From Rhizopus arrhizus (taxonomy: Eukaryota > Mucoromycota > Mucoromycetes > Mucorales > Rhizopodaceae), in the NCBI GenBank assembly GCA_024220505.1, contig JAKZZE010000027.1, forward strand, positions 186,001 to 250,000: 64,000 nucleotides of DNA, read 5' to 3'. The notes beneath the pieces were generated by a model. That model did not search any database, was not told the DNA's origin, and saw only the letters and a list, made by a program, of their open reading frames with translations. Position numbers and translations under genes: made by a program. This document shows positions 12,607-23,875 of this stretch, piece by piece; the first letter of the stretch is position 1, and each line of letters opens with the position of its first letter.

Positions 12607-12649
12607 AATAATTTTTGATACTTATAGGTCTGTCCCTGCATTTAGCTAA
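11213..12649 (+). CDS. CDC10: Septin, Cdc10 class
   Basis: Seven exons: 11213-11357, 11399-11618, 11676-11813, 11866-12079, 12126-12222, 12279-12552, 12628-12649; 369 aa. Septins are GTP-binding proteins that polymerise into filaments and rings at sites of septation, branching and polarised growth. Seen in the sequence: P-loop GQSGLGKST (about residue 51), switch motif DTPGYGD (about 110), AKSD specificity motif (about 190), and the septin-unique region ending in HLQDLIETT. Segments such as WEPIIKYIK and SQ/SYLRKELTA match the Cdc10 (group 1A) class, as does the absence of a C-terminal coiled coil. The tail is Ser/Gly/Pro-rich. Introns are 41-75 nt. The last intron carries a 34-base poly(A) run; if it is retained, translation stops at TAA 12554-12556 and only the last seven residues change. 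Confidence 0.94.
12571..12604 (+). repeat. Poly(A) run of 34 inside the last septin intron
   Basis: An uninterrupted run of 34 A lies between the donor (12553) and the branch-like CTAATAAT of the 75-nt last intron. Such runs change length readily and sit close to the 3' splice site here. Confidence 0.9.
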
Positions 12650-13051
12650 ATGAATCTACTCTTTTTTTTATAATAAAAATCCTTAATCTTTTCTTTTTTT
12701 ACTTGCTAGTCATTTTTACAAATGTCAATCAGTTATTTGTTGTTGAACAGATCGTTATTCCGTTTTTATTCAAAGAAAACTTTCTCGTCAGGATAAAATA
12801 AAAATGTGGTCTGTTCTCTTTCTTCACTGCCCCTTACCTGTGTTCCATCTTTTGTAGGTTACATTTTTCTTATGTATTTTCTAAGCCTATTGTTTGTCAT
12901 GCTACATAAAGCTTTTTTTATATACTTGACACTTGAAACTCATCCCTTAAAAAACTTTTTTTTTTTTTTTTTTTTTGTAATTCTAAATGTGTGTGAACTT
13001 TTCTGTTTATTTATATATGTTTGGTTTCCGTGAAATTAAATAAATATACTT
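12650..13051. other. Convergent 3' spacer between septin and transporter genes
   Basis: AT-rich, with a run of T (12957-12976) and several AATAAA-like signals serving the two converging genes (for example AATAAAAAT at 12672 for the septin). No other gene seen. Confidence 0.55.
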
Positions 13052-14963
13052 TTAAAGAAAACTCCATAAAGTACCGGTGAATGCCATAGAAGATGCAATA
13101 AAGATAAGTGTATAGTCCAATATGAGTTGTTTTGTAGACATCGTATCACCAAATAATCGTACATGACATACTAAGGGGAATATACCAGAGATCATGAATG
13201 AAAAGAAGGCACCCAACAGTGACATGACCTTGTCAAATCCAGGGATGATGTAAGCCAAGCTTACAATAAAAGCACTCACAATCAGCTTGCCAATAAATGT
13301 CAATAAGGGTTCACGCCAACGAGCTTTAACACACCATTCCTCGAGATGTGTTCCTTTGAGTAACCAAAGTTGCCAACTGACATTAACGGGATTTAATGTT
13401 AAGCCATATTTTGCAATGGGATTCATAGCAATCAAAAACACAGCAAGACGGTTTAATGTTTGATTATATTCAGGTATGGATATGATGTTTTGTGTGATCT
13501 ATTAGAATATAAATAAATAAACATAAAGTGCTATTATTTGTGTACTTGCCTCTTGCATTGTGCTTGATCCAAACATTAGATAACCACAAGCAGCAACACC
13601 AAAGTAAACAAAGGTAGTAGCTACATATGTCCAATTCACCATTCTACCATACAGCTTGGGTGTATCCATATCACGATAAACAGTAGGAAACACAGCATGA
13701 CCAGCGAAGCCTGCCATGATTAATCCGAAACTAAGGGGTATTGTCATGTAATTGGAAGGAAATAGTTCGGTATCCTAATAAACGTGTTACACACACCCAT
13801 TCCACCTTTCGATTTTTTTTTTCTGCAACTTACAGCAGGTTCGATGAGGCTACCAGGGGCGGTCTCTTTATGAAGACCGTCATAAACAATGACACAAATG
13901 ATACTAAATGCACTAATAATACCAAGTAAGCTAGTGTATGAGAGGTGCCTTATGGGTAAAAATAGCATAGGAGTCAATATAAAGAATGAAATCAGTCGGG
14001 TTGTCTTTAGATCATATCCTGGAAACAATGAGTCAATACCATCTCCTAGTAACACAACCAAGGCAACACTGTCCAAAAGTCAATAAACACACTACACATT
14101 ATATATTATTATTTACCTGCTTGTAATAAGCTCTGTAATGAACAAAATAGTTACCCAAAGACGTCCTTTAAATCCAAAAGCTAATGCTCCCATGTCACCA
14201 TAGGTTCTTGATTCAGGATCAATATCCAAACATTGTTGCAATAATTTTGCTGTATAATTTGTCAAGCCACAGCAAAAGATGAATACAGTAATACCAATAG
14301 CCCATCCTGCACACTATTGTTGTCTGAATAACACCCCCTCTCTTTATTTAATTTTACTTACTTTGAAACCAAGGGGTAAAGCAAGAATACCAATTCCGAT
14401 TAAAATATTAATGGAGTTAAAGATTGATTGTGTAAATGATGATTTCTTGGTAACAGTGGCAGGTTCAAATCTTTCTGCTACTGTGCCTATGCTTCGAGTA
14501 GACAGTACTTTATCCAAATGAGAGAATAGCAGTGAAGCGTGTTCATTATGGCTTGTACTCGCAGGAGCTGCTAATGATTCAGCTCGACTTAGACCACCTG
14601 AAACAGCCGATGAAACCCTTGAAACAGATGTATAATAACCTGAATATTTATCCTCTTCATCATCCAGCTATCAGAACATTAGCAAAAAAAAAAGAAAAAA
14701 AAAAGCCACTCGTCTTTGTTGCTTTTACTTACCAGAGAAGTATTGGGAACGGCCAAGTTTTCAGCCATAAACATCATTGAAGTACGAGAATAAGATCCAA
14801 CAAAGGACCCAAACCTTTCAGAAAGTGTACTTGTAGTTCTTTCAATAGGAACAGAATCTTCAAGTAGATCTGTTGCTCCATAATGGTGATCTGGAGAAAG
14901 CTGTGAAGGATGAATATTACGAATACGAGGGACATTTCCCCCTTTGTCACTGGGTATATCCAT
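13052..14963 (-). CDS. Vacuolar amino-acid transporter (AVT1-like, AAAP/SLC32 family)
   Basis: Six exons, from the 5' end: 14963-14733, 14667-14362, 14313-14117, 14068-13834, 13774-13550, 13498-13052; 546 aa. A hydrophilic N-terminal region of about 155 residues, rich in Ser/Thr, precedes the membrane domain. The domain opens with the family signature SIFNSINILIGIGILALPLG and continues with KCAGWAIG, LLGDG and MAGFAGHAVFP, giving about 10-11 predicted membrane helices. Yeast Avt1 moves neutral amino acids into the vacuole using the proton gradient; that function is inferred here. The fifth intron (13549-13499) begins with GC rather than GT (GAG|GCAAGT). The conserved Q-E-I-T-Q joint fixes that splice. 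The gene is divergent from the PP1 gene. Confidence 0.92.
13499..13549 (-). other. GC-AG intron in the AVT1-like gene
   Basis: 51-nt intron, donor GAG|GCAAGT, acceptor TCTAATAG. Reading through it gives no stop at first but breaks the conserved join, and no GT donor restores it. Confidence 0.85.
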
Positions 14964-15456
14964 AAAGTAGAAATAAAGAAAAAGTTGGAAGGAAGAAAAA
15001 AAAAAAGGAGAAGAGAATAAGTAAAGGATTTCTTTTTATCTTTTTAAATTCATGCGCTACTTTAATTTTTTTTTTTGAAACGTTATAAACGCCCTTGTAT
15101 ATGAGCCTCTTCTCCTTAGCAACTTTGCTTTTCAATAGTTCATAATCTCTTTCACTCTCTCCTTTTTTATTATTGTTATTATCTCTTTTCCTTATTTTCT
15201 TATATTTCAATGACGACATGTACATCTTCCTTCCTTTCTTTAAATGACCGTCCTCATTGTTGTGCGACCAAGAGACTTTCTGCAAAAAATGACGATCGGC
15301 TCACATGATTGGCTCAAACGAATTTTACTCTCTTTTTTTTCTCTCTCTCTCTCTCTCTCTTATCAATTTTCTCACTGTTTTTTTTTTTTTTTTTTTTTTT
15401 TTTTCTTTTCTTTTTTTTTTTCACTATTTTTATATTTTCGTCATCCTATTAAAGAT
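14964..15456. promoter_or_regulatory. Divergent promoter region between the transporter and PP1 genes
   Basis: 493 bp separate the two start codons. The PP1-proximal half is dominated by pyrimidines: a (CT)10-like microsatellite at 15340-15361, a run of 27 T (15378-15404) and further T tracts, all on the PP1 sense strand. Such poly(dT) tracts commonly exclude nucleosomes at fungal promoters. No TATA box is clear. Confidence 0.6.
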
Positions 15457-16513
15457 ATGACAGAGGTTATTGAAGGGGATGTGGACTCGATTATAGCACG
15501 TCTCTTAGAAGGTAAAAGGTATTATTGTTATTATTACTATTAAACATGAAAAAAGTAAGAGGAAGTCGACCTGGTAAACAAGTTCAATTATTGGAAAATG
15601 AAATTCGATACCTTTGTCAAAAATCACGCGAGATATTCATGAACCAACCTATTCTATTAGACTTGGAAGCACCTATTAAAGTATGTGGTGATATTCATGG
15701 TCAATATTATGACCTTTTAAGATTATTTGAATACGGAGGGTTTCCTCCTGACGCCAACTATTTATTTATGGGTGATTATGTGGATAGAGGAAAACAATCC
15801 TTGGAAACTATTTGCTTATTATTGGCTTACAAGATTAAATACCCTGAAAACTTTTTTATTTTGCGAGGTAATCATGAATCAGCAAGTATTAATCGTATCT
15901 ATGGCTTTTATGATGAATGTAAAAGAAGATATAATATTAAACTCTGGAAGACTTTTACGGATTGTTTTAATTGCTTACCTATCGCTGCTGTTATTGATGA
16001 AAAGATCCTTTGTATGCACGGTGGTCTCTCACCCGATTTACAGTCCATGGAACAAATACGAAGGGTGATGCGTCCAACTGATATACCTGATACTGGTTTA
16101 CTCTGTGACTTGCTCTGGTCTGATCCTGATAAAGATATCGTAGGTTGGAGTGGTAATGACCGTGGTATCTCTTTTACTTTTGGTGCGGATATCGTTTCCA
16201 AGTTTCTGCAAAAACACGACTTGGATCTCATCTGTCGTGCTCATCAAGTTGTTGAAGATGGTTATGAGTTCTTTGCAAAGAGACAACTAGTCACCTTATT
16301 CTCTGCTCCGAATTACTGTGGTGAATTTGATAATGCAGGTGCTATGATGAGTGTAGATGAATCATTAATGTGTTCTTTTCAGGTATTTACAATTATGATA
16401 TCAAAAAGGTCTAATAACAGACTTTTATTATTTAGATTTTAAAACCAGCTGAGAAGAAAGCAAAAACAGGATTGAACAATAAACAACGAAACACCAGAGG
16501 AAGAGTGATGTAA
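15457..16513 (+). CDS. GLC7: Serine/threonine protein phosphatase PP1 catalytic subunit
   Basis: Three exons: 15457-15511, 15556-16382, 16436-16513; 319 aa, the usual PP1 length. The metal-binding and catalytic motifs are all present: GDIHGQ (about 63), GDYVDRG (about 91), RGNHE (about 121), HGGLSP, and [11 protein letters not shown] near the C-terminus, followed by the PP1-typical LKPAEKK. PP1 dephosphorylates many targets in mitosis, glycogen metabolism and mRNA processing, directed by regulatory subunits. Two positions differ from most PP1s: Ser after GNHE, where Cys is usual, and Met before HGGLSP, where Cys is usual; neither is a catalytic ligand. The first intron splits a Val codon after residue 18. 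Note the overlap of the acceptor with AAAG|TAAGAGG, so the site was set by the conserved LLE-VRGS joint. Confidence 0.97.
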
Positions 16514-16732
16514 AATACATTGATTGCATGAATAAAACTATTGTTTGCATTAAACCAACTTTGACACGCCGACTCAATTTATTATATCAGCTCATCTCTT
16601 TTTAAGGAATCCTTACTCCTTTGATATATGTGCGCTTATACGAAACAAGATGATTTATTAGGAGTATACAATTGCAGGAGAGAGATAAAATATCTTGGGC
16701 TTATAAATTTCATTTTTATTACAAGTTATATT

Positions 16733-18206
16733 TTACATGATGGTTGAATCCTCTGGATCATAATTATCATTGATCAATCTATAGACATAAGTTGGTGGTG
16801 CAGATCCCCTATAAAAAATGTATAAGACACAACACAAAACAGGCTTATTTTATACTTACAAATTATGGATAAACAGACTAACATAATCAGGACCAACATA
16901 ATCATAATAAGGATTAGTGACAGTCACTTGGTCTATAATCGCACCTTCTTGGAAACTCAACACATTTTGTGGTGGAACGGTCACATTGAACGCGTCTGCG
17001 TCATAGGCAAACAATGGCGATAGTTTGTATAATGCAGTACAAACAAGCACAGGTGTAGAATGATGTTTGGCTGCTGCTGCTATTAAATGAGATCCACTAA
17101 CGGATACTAATGCCCCATTGGCCAATACTATATAATGTTTATAACAGTAATCCTATGATCACCAGTATTGTTTACCTGCGTGCGCACCCATGACGACCTT
17201 ATTGACACGAGGCATGGCAGCAAATATAGCAGAGTCTGCAATAACTGTTGTATCAATACCTGCCTTTGATAATTCCATGGCCATTTTATGTCCTTGATAA
17301 CTTTATAAAACATGTTAACCTTTACACATTTTATATCATTACTATATTTACGAAGGTGCTGTCTCTGCAACAATAACTTGAAATTTTAATTTTTGTGCTG
17401 CACGGATTAAAAACTCTTGAACTGTACGTGATTGACCTGTGGTCATGATCACCTCACTATAGGATGTGTCAATTATAAAAAAAAATATAGTAGTCATATT
17501 TACTTTGCGTGAATAAAATCCAGTGCCTGATCAGCAATACCTTTATAAACAGTATCAAGATCAGCAATGATTTCTTCTGTAATCTCTTGAATAATCAAAG
17601 GTTTCAAATGATACGTGTCTCGAATTCTCTTTTCGTTCTCTTCTCTCTTTTTTTCTTTTACTGTAAGTATTGACATATCAGTCAGCAATGTAAACATGGA
17701 GGTCTGAGTGGTCAATACAGGCCGTTTCTTGGTCTTTTCTGGTTCTTCTTCAACATCATTATCGTTGTCTGTTTCTTCATCAAGGCTAGAATCATCTGGT
17801 GTCACTGTAGCTCTATCATCTCTGCCCTCTGTTTTCAATTCACCTCTTGATACTTCTCTAATCACTTTAAGCACACGCCTTACAATACTTCCAACTGCAA
17901 GCTCTATACTAACCATAAGTGTTTCATATGAAAAATCGCTTTTTACATACCATTGGGTTGAGCAGAAGCAAGCCTTTTACCCGTTGATGTCACAATGTCA
18001 ATAAGAGTATCTACATCACGCCAACGAGACATGGATACCACTTGCCGTAAAATAGTGGCAGTTTCTTTCGCTACAAAAAAGGACCCCACAATTTGTCTAT
18101 GAAAATTAATAAAACTATCGAAAAAAATTTTCCTTCAATCTCACCTTCTCTTCAGACTATCAATAAACTCCTCAATTTGTGCTTCTACCTGCTGTGGAAG
18201 GCTCAT
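16733..18206 (-). CDS. GCD7: Translation initiation factor eIF2B subunit beta
   Basis: Seven exons, 5' first: 18206-18145, 18096-17951, 17903-17504, 17456-17352, 17300-17176, 17127-16860, 16808-16733; 393 aa. eIF2B is the guanine-nucleotide exchange factor of eIF2; beta belongs with alpha and delta to the regulatory subcomplex that senses phosphorylated eIF2. Conserved segments seen: [14 protein letters not shown] (about 65-78), then VIREV; a variable acidic insert ([15 protein letters not shown]); [19 protein letters not shown]-like VLANGAL followed by [14 protein letters not shown] and LYKLSP. The C-terminus carries the Y-x-x-P/G-x-x-V/I-S-L-F-I-H-N motif. The gene is convergent with PP1, with 219 bp between the stops. 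Confidence 0.95.
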
Positions 18207-18571
18207 TTTAATAAAGAAAAAAAAAAAAAGCTTGTTTGTGTGTCTTAAAAAAATCTAACTTTTACGTGACTTTTTTCAGGGAAAGTTACAGTTTCTATTT
18301 CAACTTCGACCAAGGCGGCAACTGAATTCGACCAGCTTCACCTGCTTATTTTATTCATCTTTGCGCCTTTATTCCGACCTAAAAACAACACTAGATTCAA
18401 CCAAACAACATTAAGATTTCGATTGCACTGTTTCCAGAAAGTAAAATAATACTTGGTGAAAATTGACGACGCATTCGTTCAAGAGTAGTGGCCGTAAGTT
18501 CTAAAAATATAGTTCTTTTCCCGCTTCCCATTACTTTTGATATGTTTTTATCTTGTTTAGAAAGTGCTCCT
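18207..18571. promoter_or_regulatory. Region upstream of eIF2B-beta
   Basis: 365 bp with a poly(A/T) run just upstream of the start (18217-18229, T-rich on the gene's strand) as the likely promoter element. No gene seen. Confidence 0.4.
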
Positions 18572-18901
18572 CTACAGCATCAAATAAATAAACGTAATAC
18601 CTTTACCCATAAAGATCAGGCTCATAGCTAATAAAGCCTCCAAAGTATAGAAACCTAATCGTTCTACTACGCCGTCTTTTACTAAGAAGTATATAGATCG
18701 GATACTGTCGTGGTTTGAGGCTCTTAAATTACACCTTTCTTGCTCTACCTGCAATAAAAAGTTTCCGTTGACCTCTTTGTCTCCAAAAGGCATCCGTTTG
18801 GGCAAAATTGATCCGCCTGCTCTAAGTACACCATGTTCTATAGTTGTCGTCAGATATTTATACTTCTTAAGCTTCTCAAGGCAGGGCCAGGTCCTTTAAT
18901 T
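18572..18901 (-). pseudogene. Gene fragment of unknown family
   Basis: The minus strand is open for about 110 codons from 18901 to a stop at 18572-18574, well beyond its only useful ATG (18805). The translation is coherent: a basic YKYL segment, a Gly-rich turn, a segment with NHDSIRSIYF, and an aromatic/aliphatic C-terminal part (LGFYTLEALLAMS). It abuts the Tc1/mariner relic on the opposite strand. I take it as a truncated copy of an unidentified, probably multicopy gene; the upstream half is missing or replaced by the element. Confidence 0.4.
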
Positions 18902-19872
18902 GAGAATTGAAAAGTTCATGGGTGTTTCTACTGCAGCAAAACAAATATTTCCGTTTGCACAGCACAGAGATGGGGTAAAACAGTATGAGGAGCATCCTGA
19001 TAACTTCTTTGAAAGCGATAAAAAGAAAGGTCGTAGATGCGTCCTGACTGAGGAACATAGGAATTCCGTTGCCGATTCTGTTGACGCCAATCCGTCTACT
19101 GCTGTTGCCGAAGTGATTGAGCATTTAATGCAGCAAACCAATGGTTCTAAAGTCACTCGTAATACTGTCTACAACCTCATGAGAAATCAGCATAGCGTTT
19201 CTCTTCGGCAGGCAAGATTTTAATCAGTGGAAAGAAATAGAAATAGTTCAAAAAAGCTTGAGAAAGGACATGGCTAAGCTCGCAGGTGGGGACAAACAAA
19301 TATGTATTTTTTGACAAACTGTGTGATTCTTGATGAATCTTCGTTTCATGTAAACATGGGCCATGCATGGAATTGGTCTAGGGAAGGCATTCCTGCTGTC
19401 GTTACAGTTTCAACTACAAGAGCGAGAATCGCGACTACATTAGGTACTATCTCTTCTTCAGGTTTAATTAAACTAAGCTTGAGAATACCCAAACCTAATA
19501 AGAAGAGAAAATCAGGACAAAAATTTGGATATTTGAGCACTAGTACTATCACTAGTCACTCTTTTAGCTTTTTAAAGAGCATATTGGATAAAGTAGATGA
19601 ATATCCTCAAATAAAAGGTCATTCCCTGGCCATAGCTAATGCGTGTATACATAAATCTGAAAATATTGCAAAATAGATAATGTCTGAATGATTTCAATAT
19701 GCTTATCTACCATCATATTCTCTAGAGCTGAATCCAACAGAACAGTTTTGGTCTATTGCTAAAAGCCGAAGTAAAACCCTGTAAATTTTTGGAAAAAGAG
19801 ATTCTAATTGAATTAGTGACATTTGTAACAGCATAAGACTGAACGATTTTCACGGTTTGGTTTCTCATTCAT
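18900..19872 (+). mobile_element. Decayed Tc1/mariner-type (IS630 superfamily) transposase
   Basis: One frame runs through 18900-19223 and 19302-19676 (both in phase) and continues in decayed form to about 19870, interrupted by stops at 19221-19223, 19278-19280, 19674-19676 and others. The N-terminal part has a helix-turn-helix-like basic region and LTEEH. The DDE domain shows CVILDESSFHVNM (first Asp kept), a W-SREG-PAVV segment, and L-x-I-A-N-A-x-I-H where the usual second Asp (MDNA) has become Ala. Beyond the last stop comes SLELNPTEQFW with the final acidic residue kept. The transposase is therefore inactive. I could not find convincing terminal inverted repeats. Confidence 0.8.
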
Positions 19873-22625
19873 AGGCTTATTAGGATAGATACAGCAATAA
19901 AATAAAAAGTATAATGTTGTGTGGCTTCTGAAGTGACCAATAATATGCAAACATATAGGTATCGGTATACCATATTAAAACGAACAGCGCAATTCTGTTT
20001 AGTGTAAAATAGACTATGTGCGATAATATAGAAACGCAGAGCTTTGATATTCTAATTTTCAACGTCGTATAATAGATAAAACATTCTCAATGTGCAATAA
20101 AGTATTTTTTTTAAATTTTAAAGATTATTTATTTACAAATTTCATTTGAGCGCGGGGTGCTTATCGCATCTGTTTGCCCAGGCTAGTTCAATATGAAGTA
20201 AAGTAAATTGAGGCTAAAAAAACCCTTCGGGATCAAAGGTAAAAAAGTTCGATAGAACAGTATTAGGAAAATAGTAACATCTTTAATGCTTTAAGTGCCA
20301 ATTTAGAAGGAGCTGACCATGTGGAGGCCTGATACAAGTGTCTATAGGGTAGTAAAGATGATCCAGCTCAAATAGGATTGAACATATGATTGGCCAACGA
20401 AGGATCCAAGGGGTAACTGTATGACTTGAACGAGGAAGTTTTGTTGGTAGAAGATTTAAAGAAACGACAAAGGATCTTCAATAGTGCTAGGCATTTGTAG
20501 CCGGTTGTGCATGTTGAGACATTGAATTGCATGCATTTTTGTCAGCATCTGGTTTGGATGAGGGTCAATAAATTAAACACAGCTGGCTTTTTTGTTTTGT
20601 GTCAGCTTGTTAAGGCATATGAAAGCACCCCACTATAGGCTAGGTAAAATATGACATTGATTAGTTTTTATTGTCTTTTAAGAATTCATGAATTAATTAC
20701 AATTATAAGCACACAGATTTCCTTTGCTGCCATAGCATTCAACTCACCGTGACTCTAAGCGTCAGTCTTCATCAAAATATTAAGTGCGTGCTCCTGTATA
20801 ACGGCATGTTTTCTGAAAAGATACGCAATTAATTCTTTATTTCTAATGGTGTATAACAAGGAATTCGAATAAAGGCTGTCTGGGCAAAAGATGTATGATT
20901 TCCGGACTGTTTTCGGCCCAGCACGCTGCAAAATCTGTCAATTTGGATGCTTATTAGTCCCTGAAATTGGATGATAGTACTCATGATCATACAAATAAAA
21001 GTGATCCTTTACCTGCAGTTGCATGAGCTTCTCGATATTCAGAAGGATCAGCATGAAATAATCCTCGAATTCCTAGGGCATGATCGTTTTGTTGATCCCT
21101 ACCATTTGGTAATTCCATCGTGTTAGAGATCAAGCTTAAAATTTACCGCTTTGTCACCTTTTTTTAAATTAGTACAGCTAAGATTTAAATAAGCATGACC
21201 AACAAGTGTATATCACTTTTAACGAGCAGATCATCAACCTTGGAATTGTCAACACCGTATACGACCAGCTTGTTTAAAGCGAGCTGCTTCTCTTTTCTGA
21301 GCTTAAAAAGGTCGCCCTCATGTCTTGCGTTACTGTTGTTATCTTTGCGCTTTATCTTCACAAAGAAGAGTTCATAATTAATTGTAGAAATTACTTGAGA
21401 GAACAGGACAAATAAAGGCATTGTATCCACTCTAATACCCTGACTAACGAGCAGTTTGATATGATACGTTTGCTTATATGACATAATCAATTATTTTATC
21501 TAGCATCCTACACAAAGCACCAGACGTACCAGTTGAATTTGACATCTTGAAAATATCATGCGATGGAATAATGCAGCAGACGGATTTTTTTAATAATTAA
21601 GCATGTCTCATCAGTTGCCGGACGTGGTTCATTTACGTACAGTAGTCGCCCGACGCTTGTCAATATGCAAGCGCAAATAGCTTCTTACGTGTTTCCGCTG
21701 CTAGCCAAATTTGCAACCGCTTTGTCGACTTTCGCCTGTCTGGCCGACATTGCCCACTGAACAAGCCTGCACGATAGTATAATGCTATTGTATACCTACT
21801 TTTTTGCATCTAATGACTCGAGCGCTTCCTTCATCGAGAAGTTTAGATGCCTTCCATATTTCAGCAATCATTAACTACGTATTTGTTTTATTTCCACCTT
21901 CTCTTCTGCCTTTTTAACAATGAATTCTTGTAGTTTTCTCCTTTCGAAAACAAATTAAACAGTAAGATGAACAACTGTAACGTTAATAACATTGACTACA
22001 TTCATCGTAAGCAAGTCTCCTTTCATGAAAGGGTGGTCAGTCTTCGGTTTAACTGTGAAGTTTTATTTTGTTTTAACAAATAAATATAGTGGATTAACAG
22101 ACTGATTGACGTCTTTATTAAACTTACAGCAAGTTATAAAAGATGTTACTACTAGTCATTTCCCGGTTAAAAAGATAATAATTGACTGAAGCCAGATTGA
22201 GGTATCCGTTTTTCGTGACATGTTTGGTAAATCAATCAGTATATCTTTGTATCATTGGGATATGAAGAGAGCAAGAGAGAAGCACATGAGATCAGGTTTT
22301 AAATTTATCAATTGTACAGTGAAGAATGCAAAGTATAGGCATTGATTATGTTGTCAGTTTTGATTCTTTTAAGAAAAGAGTTTTCTTCTTTTTCAGCTAT
22401 TATTATAAGCAAAACGCAATTATGGGTTCATTCTTAGGTAAACCATGTGCCTTTGTTACTAATGCCTTATTGAATCATATAATAATTAGTTAATTTCATG
22501 CTACTTTGGTTACACTAGAAATATTCGTATGGATACAATGATTTATCTTCTTTTATAAACTGTATCATTGACTATTAACAAGACAATTTGCATGTTCAAT
22601 TTAGTATAAAAATAACGTTTTCATC

Positions 22626-22656
<31 letters not shown>

Positions 22657-23420
22657 AGGCGGAGGGCAGATTGTGTTAATAAATCAATTTTTATGGTCAC
22701 TGAAAATACAGATAATGCAAATTGTTTGATTTTGCATTTCTTCAAAATAGCCTTTCGGATATGAATCCTTTTCTCAATCATGCTTGACAGGATAACTGCC
22801 TTTCTGATTATTCATGCCCTGATCAAATCGGACTATATAAGCACACCTTTCTTGTTTCAAATGTAAAAAAGACTCTTATACCGTTAGAAAAGTTAACTTT
22901 TCTAACAGCCTCAATGAAGGAGTAATGGCTGATGATAATAATCTGTAAACACAAGAAGCTTATAGCGATATTGCCTTTAGAGTATTAAACAAGCCTTCTT
23001 TTGAAAAGTACAAGAACAATCCTAAGAAGTTGAATGACAGAAAACTTAAATAGAATATATGTATGATAATGTCACTTCACCCAACTCGGCTTCTAATAGA
23101 CGAAATTAAATAAATATTTTCCAAAGATCTATAATTTAGTTTTTATGAAGGTATTTAAAGACATTGTTATTTGGTTAAATCTAATTTCCTAATTTGATTG
23201 GAATAAAGGATAGAATAAGCAGGTGAAGTTGAAATGGAAACTCTGTACTTTTAAATATAGCAGGTACTATTTTGTTGCTTTTTAGCATCAAACTGATTGG
23301 ATAAAATTCTTTTCAAAATTAGAAATATTCAAAATATGCTGTTGTATTTTAATTCTCAGGTCCACACCCACTTGAAAAATAAATTTTACAAGAAAACTTT
23401 TTTTCTACAATCATTCAAAA
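19873..23420. other. Gene-poor stretch with unidentifiable debris
   Basis: 3.5 kb with no intact gene. An open stretch on the minus strand (21185-21490, 101 codons; IKRKDNNSNARHEGDLFKLR inside it) reads like a real protein remnant of unknown family. About 21590-21780 is clearly richer in GC than its surroundings and holds a small dyad (CGCTTG/CAAGCG, about 21655-21675), perhaps the edge of an old element. A run of 29 A lies at 22626-22654. About 20220-20600 reads like heavily mutated coding DNA but shows no domain. Confidence 0.4.
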
Positions 23421-23715
23421 ATGGACGGATACCAAGGAACAGCTATTCGTCAACCTCCTGCCATGACTTATTTATGTGCTGGTATGCAATAATCCTGGCA
23501 ATCGATTGTACATGTTAATTGAATTCTTTTTTAAATTATATAGATTGTGGCGCAGAGAATCAATTAAAGCCAAGAGAACCCATTCGTTGCCAAGATTGTG
23601 GACACAGAATTATGTATAAAAAGAGAACAAAGAGAAGTAAGTTAAAGGGAAAAAATAACAAAGTATCTAATCTAACATGCAATCATTAACAGTGGTTCAA
23701 TTTGAAGCTCGTTAA
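23421..23715 (+). CDS. RPB12: RNA polymerases I, II and III shared subunit RPABC4
   Basis: Three exons: 23421-23481, 23544-23636, 23693-23715; 58 aa, fitting this very small family. The product is a zinc ribbon: MTYLCADCGAEN, then [16 protein letters not shown] and the invariant end VQFEAR. The four cysteines (C-x2-C ... C-x2-C) bind one zinc, and the subunit helps assemble the core of all three nuclear RNA polymerases. The first intron splits the Asp codon inside the first CxxC, and the last exon encodes only seven residues plus stop. The gene is convergent with the deubiquitinase gene, with 160 bp between the stops. Confidence 0.95.
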
Positions 23716-23875
23716 CAAATAAAAACATCCGCATATACACACATAATTATTTAATAAAGAAAGAGAGAAAAATGTAGATAAAGAATAGAAAAGGGTTGGT
23801 TTTTGTTGGTATTTATATAAACTGTCTAAAATGATACAATTTTTGAGGGCCAAATATCCATAATTTTTTTTTTGT

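Noticed and set aside
14947..15285. 112-codon minus-strand frame in the divergent promoter upstream of the transporter
   Set aside because: Lysine-rich low-complexity product of poly(A/T) tracts, and it overlaps the start of the transporter. Treated as promoter DNA.
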